Under the pieces are notes generated by a model. That model saw only the letters and a program-made list of their open reading frames with translations, was not told where the DNA came from and ran no database searches. A stretch of DNA of 64,000 nt, taken from assembly GCF_021155775.2 (NCBI RefSeq), contig NC_060234.1, positions 806,001-870,000 on the forward strand. The letters are read 5' to 3'. The position numbers were made by a program, and so were the translations under genes. Numbering within the stretch: position 1 is the first letter of the stretch; every line of letters begins with the position of its first letter. Positions 1 to 12,427 of the stretch are shown in pieces. Source of the DNA: Neodiprion pinetum. Taxonomy: Eukaryota > Arthropoda > Insecta > Hymenoptera > Diprionidae.

Positions 1-321
1 TAATGTAATAAATCATCGAGATACCGTATAACAGACTGTCTCTGCAATAGGTATCTAATCGGTCTCGAACGGGACGGTCAATTTTATGCTACGGTAATCC
101 ATTAAATAGTCTTATACATGATATATTTACTATTATTGATGATAAACGATGATAGCACTCGCGGCGTATCTTTGCTTTGAGTACAATTTAAGTAGCTTGG
201 TCTTCTGTTTCTTTTAACAATTTTGAAAATATTATAGTAGCTATCTTTGGTCTGAAACGATCTATACCATTTTCGGTATCTCTCGAGCTTTCCCGAAGAT
301 TCAAGCACACGCGGCTGTCTA
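1..321. other. 3' flank of chymotrypsin copy 1
   Basis: AT-rich sequence with no recognised gene. It should contain the 3' UTR of the protease ending at 322. Confidence 0.4.
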
Positions 322-1379
322 TCACGCGTCGTTTATGTGTGCCTCGATCCAGTCGGCGTAGGACGAAACCCTCGTGTAAACGTCGGGATATCCGATGCCG
401 CAGGGTCTCACCCAGGAAGTTATGCCGACGACGGCTCCGTCAACGACCAGAGCGCCACCGCTGTCACCCTTTGAATAGAAAGATCAGGACATTGAATCGA
501 ACCATCGGAAGAGCAGCTTCGACGATCGCGAATCGTGTTCGTTTTCATCGTGTACTTACACTGCAGACGCCTTGACCGTACTCGGACATGGCGCAGATGT
601 GGTCGTCGTATATCGTCAGAGTGTGATAATCCTGGCAATCCTCGTTGGATAGAACGGTGAGGTTGAACTTTTGGAGGATCGTCGGAAGTGCGACTCCGGG
701 ATAAACCGTCCTTCCCCATCCGCTGGTGATAGCCGAGGTGTTTCCGGCGATCTGCGTCGTCCCGATGTTCACCGGGTACTGGGTCTCGGAAACCGTCGCT
801 TCAGTGGCCAGCTGAGGATCAAAGACCGGTTAATGCTTCGCGAGAAAAACCACGAGCTGGTCCTTTTTACCGTGAGAATCGCTATGTCGTATCGCCAGGA
901 GTATTCCGAACCCTCGACGTAGTTCTCGTGGTAGACGATGTGGGTAACTCCGTGGTATTGGCCGCCCCGAGCCAGGCTGATCGTCCCCGTGACGACGTTC
1001 ACTTCATCGGCCGTTCGGGAATCGACGCAGTGAGCGGCGGTCAGTACCTGAAACGAAGTGGTTCGTTTCACAGGGCTCACATTTCAGATTGGGGAGAAAA
1101 ATCAGGCCGAACCTTGGTCGTCGATATCAAAGCTCCTCCACAGAAATGACGACCCAACAGCCGTCGCAGGGAAACTTGCCACGGAAATTCGCTGAGCACT
1201 GCCTCCGCGCCACCGACGATCCTGGTTTCGGGATCTGGAAAAGAATTCGGTAAGATTAACGCCGAAGTTTTGCATCGTCATTCGCTGAGCGAGAGCTCTG
1301 ATTATATCCAACCATGGATTGCGGATGTCGAGACTCCGGCAACCAGGACGAGCAGGAAGAACGGCAGCTGAACACCCAT
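322..1379 (-). CDS. Chymotrypsin-like serine protease, copy 1 (5 exons)
   Basis: Secreted S1-family endopeptidase, probably digestive. Exons on the minus strand: 1379-1313, 1234-1113, 1047-871, 811-560 and 468-322. They join in phase to give 254 residues, the usual length for a secreted chymotrypsin. The start codon opens a hydrophobic signal peptide (MGVQLPFFLLVLVAG). A short propeptide ends in Arg before the mature IVGG terminus, so activation is by tryptic cleavage. The triad is visible: His in TAAHC, Asp in YDIAIL, Ser in GDSGG. Specificity-pocket residues read from the alignment are Gly189 (EYGQGVCSGDSGG), Val216 (SWV) and Asp226 (GYPDVYTRV), which is not the trypsin pattern (Asp189). 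A tandem paralogue with the same exon phases and identical exon 3 and 4 lengths lies 0.6 kb downstream. Fold and family are certain; the exact specificity is inferred. Confidence 0.93.
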
Positions 1380-1429
1380 TATCACGGCCGTTCGTCGAGA
1401 GGTTTTGGTATCGTGGGGTTGGTGTCTTG

Positions 1430-1436
1430 TTATATA
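1430..1436 (-). promoter_or_regulatory. TATA box of chymotrypsin copy 1
   Basis: The minus strand reads TATATAA about 50 bases upstream of the ATG at 1379. That leaves room for a short leader typical of highly expressed insect digestive protease genes. The match and spacing are seen in the sequence; the transcription start is inferred. Confidence 0.6.
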
Positions 1437-1981
1437 CCGTGATCGGAGTTCCTTGCAGACCGATAAGCCTGATAAGGGCTTATCGAGGATGTTGGGATAC
1501 TGTCAGGGCACTTCAACCATCGCACACTCCAATCGTCAGCGGTAAGCAGATATCGGGGCGTTTTTCACTGCCTGAGTGTACTCAGACGGTTCGATTATAC
1601 ACGTGACCCGGTTTAATTTGAAAGACAGAATTAGGCCATCAAAGAGTAATCCAGTCGCTTGTCAAGCCCGTCTTCTGATCCTCAGACTTTTCAATGTTCA
1701 GCGTGGATAAAATACCGACGGTATTTTCCTGTGGGTATCATTTTTGGGAATACAATAGGTACCCGGTGACTGTTTCAAGTAAATCGTGTATCATGCGGAG
1801 GACTCGGGTGGCCAGTCGCACTGTCGTGGGGTCCACCTCTCGAGGAGAAAAGACTTGGAAATGCAGCGAATAAGAAGAAGAACAGGATAATTTTTTTTTA
1901 TAAAAAATGAGGCACTAGATATTTTTATACAAATAGATAGATATTGTCAACGAATTTATACATTTAGTATATATATATGGC
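1437..1981. other. Spacer between the two chymotrypsin genes
   Basis: Upstream flank of copy 1 and 3' flank of copy 2. Apart from the GATA cluster it holds AT-rich sequence near 1890-1980 that is suitable for the 3' UTR and polyadenylation region of copy 2. No further coding sequence was recognised. Confidence 0.6.
1462..1484. promoter_or_regulatory. Cluster of three GATA-factor sites upstream of chymotrypsin copy 1
   Basis: GATAAG occurs at 1462-1467 and 1471-1476, and its complement CTTATC at 1479-1484. All three lie within 23 bases, 30-50 bases upstream of the TATA box. GATA factors, GATAe in particular, are known activators of insect midgut enzyme genes, so a gut-specific enhancer or proximal element is a reasonable inference. 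Confidence 0.45.
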
Positions 1982-3147
1982 CTAGCCCTCGTCGTCAGCG
2001 GTGTTTTCTTCAATCCAATCGGCGTAAGAGGCGACCCTGGTGTAGACGTCCGGGTATCCGATTCCACATGGCATAACCCACGACGCGATGCCGACTACCT
2101 CGCCGTCAACGACAAGGGGGCCGCCGCTGTCACCCTGTTTCGAACAAGTTCGTAACTCAGTTTTCGTATCGAGTTGTCGACGAATTAACGGTAGTACGCA
2201 ATTAGTACTCACGCTGCAGACGCCCTGGCCGTACTCCGACATCGCGCAAATGTGGCTGTCGTATATAGTCAAGGTGTGATAGTTCTGGCAGTCCGAGTTG
2301 GAAAGCACCGTCAAATTGAACCTCTGCAGAGCGGTTGGAAGCGCGTAAGACGGGTAGAGGAAGATTCCCCATCCGCTTGCTACGGCCGGCGTATCGCCCG
2401 GTATGATCGTCGTGCTGACGGCGATCGGGGCCTGAGTCTCGGAGATTTCCGCCGGATTGGCGAGCTGGAAAGGACTCTACGCATCAGAACCCCGTCATCT
2501 TAGATGACGGCAGTTCACTCACCGTTAGAATGGCCACGTCGTACTGCCAAGAGTAGACCGATCCATCGAGGTAGTTCTCGTGGTAAACGATCTTCGAGAC
2601 CGCGTGATACTCGCCACCTTCCGCCAGGCTAAGACTGCCGGTTACAACGTGGACGTCGGTAGCGTCGTAAGAATCGACGCAGTGAGCCGCCGTCAGCACC
2701 TGAATAAAGGATATAATGTAAACGTTGACGAAAAGATGCGTTAGTGGACGTATAAAACATTTGTCGACGATGTCGGTATCGAGATCTGTACGAAGAAACG
2801 ACCTTATATGCCTGCTCGCGTTACGCGGTTTTTCTTACCTTGGTCGTCGATATTAAGGATCCGCCGCAGAAGTGCTGCCCGAGATTCCTCCGCAGGGAAA
2901 CCTGCCAGGGCAACTCGCTGACGGATGCTGCCTCACCACCGACGACTCTTCCGTCAGGCACTGCGGCTCCTGCGACAAAAACATCTTCGTCAATGCAGTT
3001 TTTTTTTTTTTATTTTTTTTTTTTTTAAAATCGAATCATCGAGCGTCTCACTCTCACTGATTATGCCGCGTTATTACCATTGACGGTGGTGGAGAATAAA
3101 ACTCCGAGGAAGAGAAGCGGCACCAGGTACATTGGCGATGGACGCAT
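1982..3147 (-). CDS. Chymotrypsin-like serine protease, copy 2 (5 exons)
   Basis: Tandem paralogue of the neighbouring protease. Exons on the minus strand: 3147-3078, 2969-2839, 2699-2523, 2464-2213 and 2134-1982, giving 260 residues. The first exon encodes a signal peptide (YLVPLLFLGVLFS). Exon 2 carries the activation site, Arg before VVGG, and the CGG disulphide segment. Exon 3 contains TAAHC and YDVAILT. Exon 4 has the SGWG strand and ends in GVCS, and exon 5 starts GDSGGP. The splice positions, phases and exon 3/4 lengths (177 and 252 bp) equal those of copy 1, which indicates duplication of the whole gene. The pocket again reads Gly189, Val216, Asp226 (SWVMPCGIGYPDVYTRV). It differs from copy 1 mainly in exon 4 and in the C-terminal tail (NTADDEG), so both copies look functional. 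Confidence 0.93.
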
Positions 3148-3202
3148 GACTGTGTACGTCCGAAGGTTTTTTGGTATCTGATTAAGCGGCTTCGCCTTCG
3201 TA

Positions 3203-3209
3203 CATTATA
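3203..3209 (-). promoter_or_regulatory. Probable TATA box of chymotrypsin copy 2
   Basis: The minus strand reads TATAATG 56 bases upstream of the ATG at 3147, matching the spacing seen in copy 1. A GATAAG site lies further upstream at 3272-3277. The box is a weaker match than in copy 1. Confidence 0.4.
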
Positions 3210-5127
3210 GATATGTACATCGTAATCGCAATTTGAGTTACAGAATCGCGATATAACGTCAGTACCCAACTGATAAGACGAGGAACGAAATATGGTTCGG
3301 CTGTCACACAGCGGACAATTATTATTGATTGTATAGATCTCGAGCGATGTCGGGATTATGTTCATTACGTGAAAATGTAGAGCCGAGGAAGCTCTATTTT
3401 GATTTACTACCTGCAGGCCTGCATCGAGTAATCAAATTCGAACCTTTCGAGCTGAGACGGGTGTTTTGCCAATTCTCGGGTGGTTAGCGCATGTTGTTTT
3501 GGTATACGGAGTAATAATTTATTTTTGTCGGAAACATGCAAGCACCGGCTTGATCGCGGCTTCTAGTTACGCTTTACATAGGCCACGCGTCATATTTAGA
3601 GGAAGCTATAATCTTTCGCCAATCGCAAATATAGCTTCACGTACTATTATCAGCGGCCTGAGAGGCCTCAAAAACAGGGGATAGATGAAAAAATCACACT
3701 ACTGTAGACGTGATAACGTCTTGACCCAGATCGAACTTTATCTCACGGAAGCAAACCGGCGTCAAGAGTCAGACGGCGACTGAAGTAGGCATCGCGTGAT
3801 GCGGTTTCGCAACGTTTCAAAAGTGGCGGTTAAAAACGTCCGAAGATAAAATTTCGCGCGGGTGGCCCATGGAATAAATCAACCATCCGACACTCCGGCT
3901 TTAGAGTTATGGACTCTGCGTTTAATGGGGAATATAAAAAAATCTGTTAATCGTTAATGCGGATCGCGTGCGGTCCAGATGTTCCTCCGATCGAAGGTGA
4001 CTCACGAAGTGAGCTCTGGCTGCTTCTGATAGCCGCTCGCCAAACAAACAGATAATAACGCCTGATCAATATCTACGGATTCTTCTGGAAATTCGTGTAT
4101 TCAGCGAATTTTTATCACTGGAAAATGAATCCACAACGATAACAATATTTTCGTAGTTGCGAATTCTAGGACATTTCAAAACTGATGGACTTTGTTTATT
4201 CCTGAGTTATTCTTAGCTCTCACCACGCTTCTGGGATGATTCCCATAAGTAACGGTACAAAATCGTCGACGTTGTTCATACCGTTTCTTCCCTAGACTTC
4301 TGGAGTCAAGTATTTATATATAGACGAAAGATTCATCGGTTGGGTAGGCGGTGCTCTCTGCGTGCACCTAATTTTTAGAAATTTCAATTTACTCTCCGGT
4401 TGAATCAGTATTCCATAATTGTGAACCGTGATCATCCGCGAGTCTAGGATCCCAGCTTCCATATCGTCGGACGATTGCTAGGACGGGGCAGTCTATTGAT
4501 AGACGTGACTAACTTGGCCTGCACGTCTTTCGGATACGCGATTCAAAAAACTCCCAAGGGCTAGTCGATTCCTGAATTTTGACGAGCTTTCAAGGTGCAA
4601 CGGAACGTGAAAAAGACCAGACCCTTCGTCGCTTGGATCGGCAGACGTTCCGGGGAAGCCTGAACGCGTCGTTGTTCTTTTTCTTAAAATTCGTCGAACA
4701 GCTTCCACCTCGTTTGTCCCTGTCGGCGGGTTTCGGGGCAAGTCCAGGAAGTGCAGACGGATCGAGCAGCCAGAGCGGTCTCTCGGTTCGTGTAAGACGC
4801 GCTGGTGGTACTTGGACTGTTTGGCTTATTTCGGATTTGGCGATTGGCCAGCTGCATGAGGCGGCGAGCCACTTTCCTGACTCCTTCCCTCCCCCCTCTC
4901 CGTAGACTCGGCAGACTGCTGCTGCTCCCCGTCTCCAGAATCTCGATGCCTCGTACCCGACTCCCGGTGGAAGCCGCTCGGCAACTTTCTTCGCGCCGTC
5001 AGGCTGGCTGACAGTTTCACCCGCCGCCGTTGGGCCCAGTTCGCCTCCATCCAGCTTCAGCAAAAGTGTCCGCGCCTCTCCGTCTCAAAGTCTCGCGGAT
5101 CGAATCTCCGGGATCAGTGAAGCTTGG
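3210..5127. other. Divergent intergenic region and kinase 5' leader
   Basis: Upstream sequence shared by chymotrypsin copy 2 (leftward) and the kinase gene (rightward). The left 1.2 kb is AT-rich with no ORF of substance. The right part from about 4570 becomes GC- and CT-rich and is probably the transcribed leader of the kinase. No tRNA or transposon was recognised. Confidence 0.5.
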
Positions 5128-8100
5128 ATGCCAGTCGCCCGGTGCATTCCCGCAGGACGATCGTCCTGCTGGACGGCTCCCGAGGTCCTGCAGTCCGCGT
5201 CCTGCGCCTCGAACAGCGCCGAGGCCGGGCTGGCCGATTACATGGTACAGAAATTTGGGGAGGATAAACGGGACGCCATGTCCGGCGAGGCCTGCACCTC
5301 CGAGGACGAAAGCTCCCAGGACGACCAAGTGCAGTACGACGTCGACGACCTGGAGATGGTCAAGACGATCGGTGAGTCCGTCCCATGCGAGTTTCCTTTT
5401 ACGGCTTTTTCTCGCTTTGGTTACGCTTTCGTGTCGCCTTATCGTCCGGCTTGACGGGTTAACTGATCTCCGAGGAGGAGGAGGAGGAGGAGGAGAGGAG
5501 AGAATCGAGAAAGCAAGTGGTGAGCAAGTGGGCCACTGGAGAGACGTGCGTGAGGCCACCGCGTTATATTTAACTCGGTTAATAGTAAGGCTCATATACG
5601 ATACGAACGGAGGATTTTGATTGATAGCGGAACGCGCGGTTTGATCATCTTCATTTTTTCCTACCCTTTTTTCGCCAAATTACACTAATCACCTCGTCGC
5701 CTGATCCGCGTGTACCTACACGAAACCAGAGTGCAAATATTTATAGCGATGGTAGGTAGTCTGTACACGCACCTGTTATGCATGTGTGTGTATTTGTGTA
5801 TAAACAAAAACAGTGAAACCCCCGATCTCACTGTTTGCCAACACCTTTCAATCAAACTTACTTTGTTTCGTTTCTTTCATTTATTCCGACTCTAACATCA
5901 TCTTTCCCCTCTACTTCTGTCCCCTTTTTTTCCTTTTCAGAAAGTTATACGACCGCTGGTGCTCACTTATACTTACAACGACTTATGTACTCAACGAAAT
6001 AGACGATTCAGTAACTGTGTTGCGCATTTCGTGAGGTATAATACATTATCATTATTGGGCAAAGTATCACCGCGCGTAATTAAGTACGCAACTTGATTTC
6101 TCAACGTCGCCGCGTCGTTAAAAAGTTAGGATATAAAATGCGGGCAATTGTAGATTCGGAACTTGCAGAGCTATGGGTCGTCGGAAGAATTTTCAGATTA
6201 AAATTTATTCAATCACTATTACCTAGTCGTGATACGCAAAGTATTCACGCCGTTTAGTTAAATTTATTACCGACAGGTGGTAGAATTTCATTAGCGTCTG
6301 TGTTTTCCCGCAGAAGATGTATCGCCCGGCAATTTTTATTGAATTTTTCAAGCTATCCTGCAGGAACTTGATCAAGATTTTCCAAACGTGAGCTTGAATA
6401 ATATTTCTACAGATACTTGCACAACAAGTCCACAATCAATTATGAAATCGAATTCCGCGGATCTATAAACGATCGTACGTTTCTAAAATCCCACGTCGGA
6501 GCGAAGTCGTGTATTTTCGCAATCGCGCAGGGGCACAGCTGTAACAACGATGGACGAAAAAAGCATAATTCTGAATCACGAGGTGTAAATCAATCGAATC
6601 CTTTGAAGATCGAAAACACGGAGCGTAGAGACGATCGAAATTCGCCCGGGCGAATCCGGCGCGAGGAGAGTGGAAAAGTGTGTAGCGAATTTATCATTTG
6701 GTCTGAACATTGATCGCCTGTTTCTCTCGGAGTCCGCGTGTTACATCAAGCCCCTAAATATCCCGTCGTGCCGAATCTCTGACAGGTGACAAACGTCTTC
6801 GTCTCAAATGACGCACAGACGCCCCCGGACTCTAGGAAGACGTCTGCGGCTGGGACACCTGTCGCACAAACTAATCCTCATCATCCGCCTTGGGCTTGGT
6901 GGACGGAATTAGGAATCGGGTATGAACGTCGTAGATCGTGCGGGAATATGTTTATATCGTACACGTTGGGGGATAATATGCCTTTTTGAAATAGGCACGT
7001 CTGCGTAAATGGGAAAGAAAAAAGGCACGGAGCTTAGTTTTTGGCCGATTAGCCTTTCAACTTGGTTGGATATTTATTTATGCTAATGCTTCTCTGTTTA
7101 TCGAGCGTTTTTATCGGTGCTCGGGATTGAATGAGATGTCGAACCGCAACGTCTGGTAACGTATATTCTCAGTTGGTGTTATATAATTTGCTGAAAATAT
7201 ATCATTGCCAAAAGCGAGCAAACGCGTTCACCAGGATATCGCCGGATCAGCCATCAACTAGACAAAACACGTATAACTACGCCAGTCTTGAGGCTGCCAA
7301 AAGTTTTCGGTATTTATAACACCCGTCGACACCGCGTAGGACTGACCCGACAGTCGCAGAGGATTTACTGGAAATTGCAAATTAACAGAACAGAGCCAAC
7401 TGACGTCAACACTCGATGAAAATTGCCCATTAGCTGCAATCCTTTCTTCGCTTATACCGTTCGGTTCGGAAGCACTTTCAGAAATCGTCCTTCAACAGTT
7501 TTTCGCCCTTTCAGGCACCGGGACCTTCGGTCGAGTCGTGCTGTGCAGACATCAGGGAAGACCGCTGGCCCTGAAGGTACTGGCAATGGTGGACGTTATC
7601 AGACTGAAGCAGGTCGAGCACGTCAGGAACGAAATCTCGGTGTTAAAGGAGGTGAAACATCCGTTCGTGGTGAACATGTGAGTGTGGGTTTTGACCTAGA
7701 TTTTAGACCAAGTCATCAATCCCTCAAATTTCAGGCTCTGGAGCGGAAGGGACGAGGCGAGGGTCTACATGGTGCTGGAGTTCGTTGCCGGGGGTGAGCT
7801 TTTCTCGTACCTGAGATCGGCGGGCCGGTTTCCAGGACCGACGAGTTGCTTCTACGCGGCGGAGATAGTCTGCGCCCTGGAGTACCTCCACGCGAAGCAC
7901 ATCGTCTACAGGGACCTGAAGCCGGAGAATCTGCTGCTGGACGGGCAGGGTCATCTCAAGATCACGGACTTCGGGTTCTCGAAGAAGCTGACGGACAGGT
8001 GAATCGATTTTACTTTGGTATATAATCATTGGCTAGTGGGTGAAGAGGTATGACAGGTGTGAGAGGATCGACTGTTCGCTACTTACACACCCTGTTGAAC

Positions 8101-9236
8101 TTGATCTTCAGGACGTGGACGCTCTGCGGAACCCCGGAGTACCTCGCCCCTGAGATAATCCAGAGCAAGGGACACAACAAGGCCGTTGACTGGTGGGCCC
8201 TCGGTGTTCTGATATACGAAATGCTCGCCGGGTTCCCGCCCTTCTTCGACGACAACCCTTTCGGTATTTACGAGAAGATACTCGGCGGCCGCATCGAGTG
8301 GCCCAAGCACATGGACCCCATAGCCAAGGACCTCGTCAAGAAGCTACTCGTAGCCGACAGGACCAAGAGGCTCGGTAACATGCGACAGGGCGCCGAAGAC
8401 GTCAAGCGACATCGCTGGTTCAAGCTCGTCGAGTGGCCACTGGTAATTCGGCGGTTACTTGTTCAATAAAAATTTTCGGATTTCGTACGACCTGTCAAAC
8501 TCTGTTAAACACAAACAGAAACCCAGACTGCACAAAACTTAAACTCGTCATTAAGACGTCTGCAGGATGTCTTATGCGCCATTTTCTTACGCTTAAAAGA
8601 TATCTTTATGCCTAAAAGATATCCTTGGGGCCTTATAGAGGTCAGAAAATGGAGCACAAGACATCTTTCAGAGGTATTTTTCACGACTTTGAGTTACGTG
8701 CTGTCTGGGAACCGTCAATCAAGGCTTACTAACTAACCTTTCAAAAGTTTTCAAATAAATTGCTTTGTAATGTCTGTAGGCTGAGGGTTGTCGAGAAATT
8801 GTTTGTACCGACTGGCGGTTACAGCTAGACGAGAAAAAAATTTTACGCGCCCGTTCTTTTCTCTTGTCTGGAGAGCTTTTCGTACTTCGGTCGTATAAAC
8901 AAATTCCATGAACTGATCCTCTTTGACTTTTCATCCTCCTCGCGCCAATATCGTTTATTGCTATCCCCAGTCGGATTTGACTTGTTAGTAAATTCGGGAC
9001 AAGGGTGTCTTCATCATCGTATGTTCCAGGATATTTTATCTCGCTTATCCCGTGCGCACAGATTTAATTGATCGTTTCTGTTGTTCAAGGTGCCGAAGCG
9101 GGCCCTCCAGCCACCGATAAGGCCCAGAATCAAGACCCCCTGCGATCCAAGCTGTTTCGACGACTATCCGGAAACGGACTGGCGATCACAGCCTCCCTTG
9201 CCCCCGGATCAGCTGGCCTTGTTTCAAGATTTTTGA
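5128..9236 (+). CDS. Pka-C3: cAMP-dependent protein kinase catalytic subunit, PRKX/Pka-C3 type (5 exons)
   Basis: AGC-family Ser/Thr kinase. Exons 5128-5371, 7515-7677, 7735-7998, 8112-8442 and 9090-9236 join in phase to give 382 residues. Glycine loop GTGTFGRV at residues 82-89, ATP lysine K102 (ALKV), catalytic D196 in VYRDLKPEN, DFG at 214-216, activation-loop threonine T227 in TWTLCGTPEYLAPE, and the C-terminal hydrophobic FQDF. The motifs DVIRLKQVEHVRNE and DDNPFGIYEKILGG, together with VYRD, are typical of PRKX and Drosophila Pka-C3 rather than the canonical PKA-C1. The ATG at 5128 is the first in frame, but the frame is open upstream to a stop at 4906-4908. An alternative or longer N-terminus from another first exon is therefore possible; the fly orthologue has a long N-terminal extension. 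Intron 1 is 2.1 kb. Confidence 0.93.
5472..5496 (+). repeat. (GGA)n microsatellite in kinase intron 1
   Basis: Eight GAG/GGA units lie just inside intron 1, about 100 bases after the donor site. Confidence 0.8.
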
Positions 9237-10107
9237 CCCTAGCTAATTCGTTATAAGGGAAAGCCAACGAGGCTGTACATATAACAATAGCTTAGATCAA
9301 ATGATGCTACAATGAAATAAGGAAAAGGTTCTGCTCCTTCTAAGCAATCGTCAAACTATTAATACGATTGTCACTATTACTTTTTATACAAATTTGCACA
9401 AATAGCAACGAATTTGATGCTTATTCAATTATTTTATATAGGCATTAGTCATAAATTGCGCAAGAATCATTCATGTCTGCGGCTTGAATTAATAATTCGA
9501 TATCGATATGTATATATTATAGTTTTGTAAATAGATTACTCGATAGATAGTGTCGTTACTGTTATTTTTGATAATACAATAGTTTTTTTTTTTTTTTTCA
9601 AGGTAAATACTGCACTACTTCAATAATTTCTTACAATTTATTTTAGATTGTTGAAGCGCGTGCCTGCGCCTGCGTAGTATAATAGTACATATAATACTAC
9701 TGCATTTTTTTGTAAATAATTAGAAAAAACATATACAATATATGTGATTATTTAATATTGTATAAAGGTGAACTTAGCGAGAGCAGCAAAGAAAAGTGAG
9801 GAAAAAGAAATGAGAGGAATAAAAAGAAAAAAGTATACACACGTAATACGCGAAATAGTTATTATAATATTAAGTCACAGCTAAAAATTCCTCAACAAGG
9901 TTCAACACAATATATTACAATTAAAAACCAAAATTATTAATCGATATTGAAGCAGGCATACAATACACCTCAATCTGTGTTATTTAAGAAAATTTTCAGC
10001 CAACGGTTGTATTTGTTGCATCAAGAAAAAACGAGAAGTGAAAACCGTTCATTTGGCTGTAGAATATCATATTTTCAATGCAGTTAATTCGCGGTTCGAG
10101 ATTCGCC
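9237..10107. other. 3' flank of the kinase gene
   Basis: AT-rich sequence with oligo-T runs (9582-9598) and several A-rich stretches that could contain the kinase polyadenylation site. No coding sequence was recognised. Confidence 0.5.
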
Positions 10108-10500
10108 GATGTTGACGCGCCTAGGCCACTGATCTTGCCGGTCGGACAAAACTGACAATGAGCGCGCCCACTTCACTGATTCCTCCCTCCTCTTACCTAC
10201 AACCCTAGGCTACTGATTTTGCTGCGGCTGATACTGACGCGCCTAGACTACTGATTCTGCCGGGCGGCCGATAAGACTGTCGGAGCGTGCCTGCTTCACT
10301 GATTTCTCGTCCTGCCTCTACACCCCTGGGCTACTGATTTTTCTGCGGCTGACACTGACGCATCTAGGCTACTGATTCTACCGGTCGGCCGGCTGGACTG
10401 TGAAGCGCGCCTACTTCACTGATTCCGTGTCCGACCTCTACGCCCCTAGGCTACTGATTTTCCTGCGGCTGATACTGACGCGTCTAGACTACTGATTCTG
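10108..10500. repeat. 120-bp tandem repeat, about 3.3 copies
   Basis: A GC-rich unit of 120-122 bp recurs, with the anchor GACGCG(C)CTAG at about 10114, 10236, 10358 and 10478. Each unit is itself built of roughly 40-bp subunits that share ACTGATT, in the versions CTACTGATTTT, CTACTGATTCT and TTCACTGATTC. The surrounding sequence is AT-rich, so the block stands out in composition. It has no open frame conserved across units and looks like a minisatellite. Confidence 0.85.
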
Positions 10501-12427
10501 CAATCTTCAATGCGTGGTGAAAAGAGGGAGCAGTTTTATATCAATTACTCGATAATTCACGGTCGTTATGTATTCATAAGGTAGAAATTGTGTGATTTCA
10601 ATTAAATTTCTTGATCAATCGATGGTAAACGATCGATCGATAGATTACCGTTAGATTTCTCAGCTAATACCCGGAGTTTTTTAATTTCTGACTATTAGTT
10701 GTCCCGATTGATCATAAATGTACGGAATTAATGTTTTGGATGCGTATTCTGAGAAACGGTACAACTGTGGGTATCACAGTACTGAATTAACCTGTCACTT
10801 ATTTATTTGTTGTAAATCAGCATATAATAGTGTGGTTATTGGAATTTCGGTTAAAAATCGGTAAATAGCCAAATACAATTAAATGCTTTGTACCTGCGAA
10901 TAACAGCTGCGCTGTTTTGCTTCCTTGTCTTTCTTTACCATTTTTCCGGGCACCTCGGATAATCCCATCCTATTATTGGAAAAGTTGTGTAAAAATACAG
11001 CACGATGATCACCTCGATGCCTTCTGATATCTATAGACATCATCGTATAATACTTGAGGCAGTGGTAGAGTAGCAACGTATCCGAGCCGGTAAACAGCAT
11101 CTATTTTGAGCCAGGAATATGCGGGAAGACCCATACATACATATCATACTCATATACCTACCAATTATGTGTATATAGATATATAATGTGTATATTTGTG
11201 ACATTTTATTTCTAGGTTTTCTTTCTGTTTTTTTGTGTCATTGTTATTTTCGTTGTATTGTGATCAAATTGTAAAGAAATTCATTGAACATACGTGAAAT
11301 CTTGATTGAAAAATTACAGTGCGACGAAGGATTATAATCAATCTGATGAAAATTGCGGGAATAAAATCGGTTTATATAGGGAAAAAAATTAATTTTACGG
11401 AACACGTGTTAAACATATATGTGATATGTAAATATATGATGTAATGATATTATTGCTGCTGATCCGAACGACAATTTTAACGTACATCTTTTGAAATTTA
11501 TTACACCTTGATTTTCTCCCATCCTCAATTGAACTTTATAATAAACAATGATAATAAGTAAATTTTATAGGTAACAGGAAAACATGCTGGAGATTTGGGT
11601 TCAATTTTTCTTTGTTTGTTTGCTTGTTTGTTTCTTTCTTTCTTTCTTGCAATCAATGGCGTGTAATTGGAACTTTCTGCTGAACCCAAATAAAACCGTA
11701 TCGAATCTCTTGTGTATAATTGCAAGGCATAGTTTCTCGGAAAGGTGGAAATTCACTGGTGCACGTATATATTTATCCAGGCTCTATGTATTTATGGACG
11801 ACCATGAAACGTCTTGTTATCCAAGAATTTGTAGTTTTTGGCTGAGGGAATAAAGAGTCTCGCATCTCTGGCTTATTCGTTCCACATTAAAAGTCACGTA
11901 GTCTCTATTGTACGTATATAAATATATGTGTTACATGCAAAAAAAAAACAAAAATAAAATTCTATTTTCTAAATAACCTGATACCAATTCTTCATATCTT
12001 CACAGATCAGAAGTTGGTTTTGAGGTTCTTGCGTTGAATTTTGGTGAGGCAAAAATTGAGCGAGAAAATCGACGATCGTTGGCGTGAAGAATTTGGAAAA
12101 GATGCTTTTCGCCTTGAGCCGCATTATTCGAAATTCTTGTAAAATGATCAATCAAAAGAAAGAAAGAAGAGCACGATGAAAATTTCAATTTTTGCAATCA
12201 AATCTTGTGACTATGAGTACAAATACCATAACATAACATAGTAACATTTTCAAGAAATATTTTGTCTGCTGTTTCGTCAGTAGCTGCGTTGATTAAAGAA
12301 TAAATTTTTCCTCGCGTATCCGCGCGCGTTTGTAATTTTTTTGATTGTTTTACAATTCACAATATTCCAAACTTGGTTTTTATGTATAAATTGCATATGT
12401 ATATGTGATTAATAAAACTTATTTGAC
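10501..12427. other. AT-rich intergenic stretch
   Basis: No coding region recognised. It contains scattered TA/GTATA runs near 11140-11200 and 11410-11440. No open frame here shows family motifs or codon bias. Confidence 0.5.

Noticed and set aside
4579..5620. Several overlapping long frames on both strands around the kinase first exon
   Set aside because: Shadows in GC-rich leader and exon 1 sequence; only the frame that splices into the kinase domain carries family motifs.
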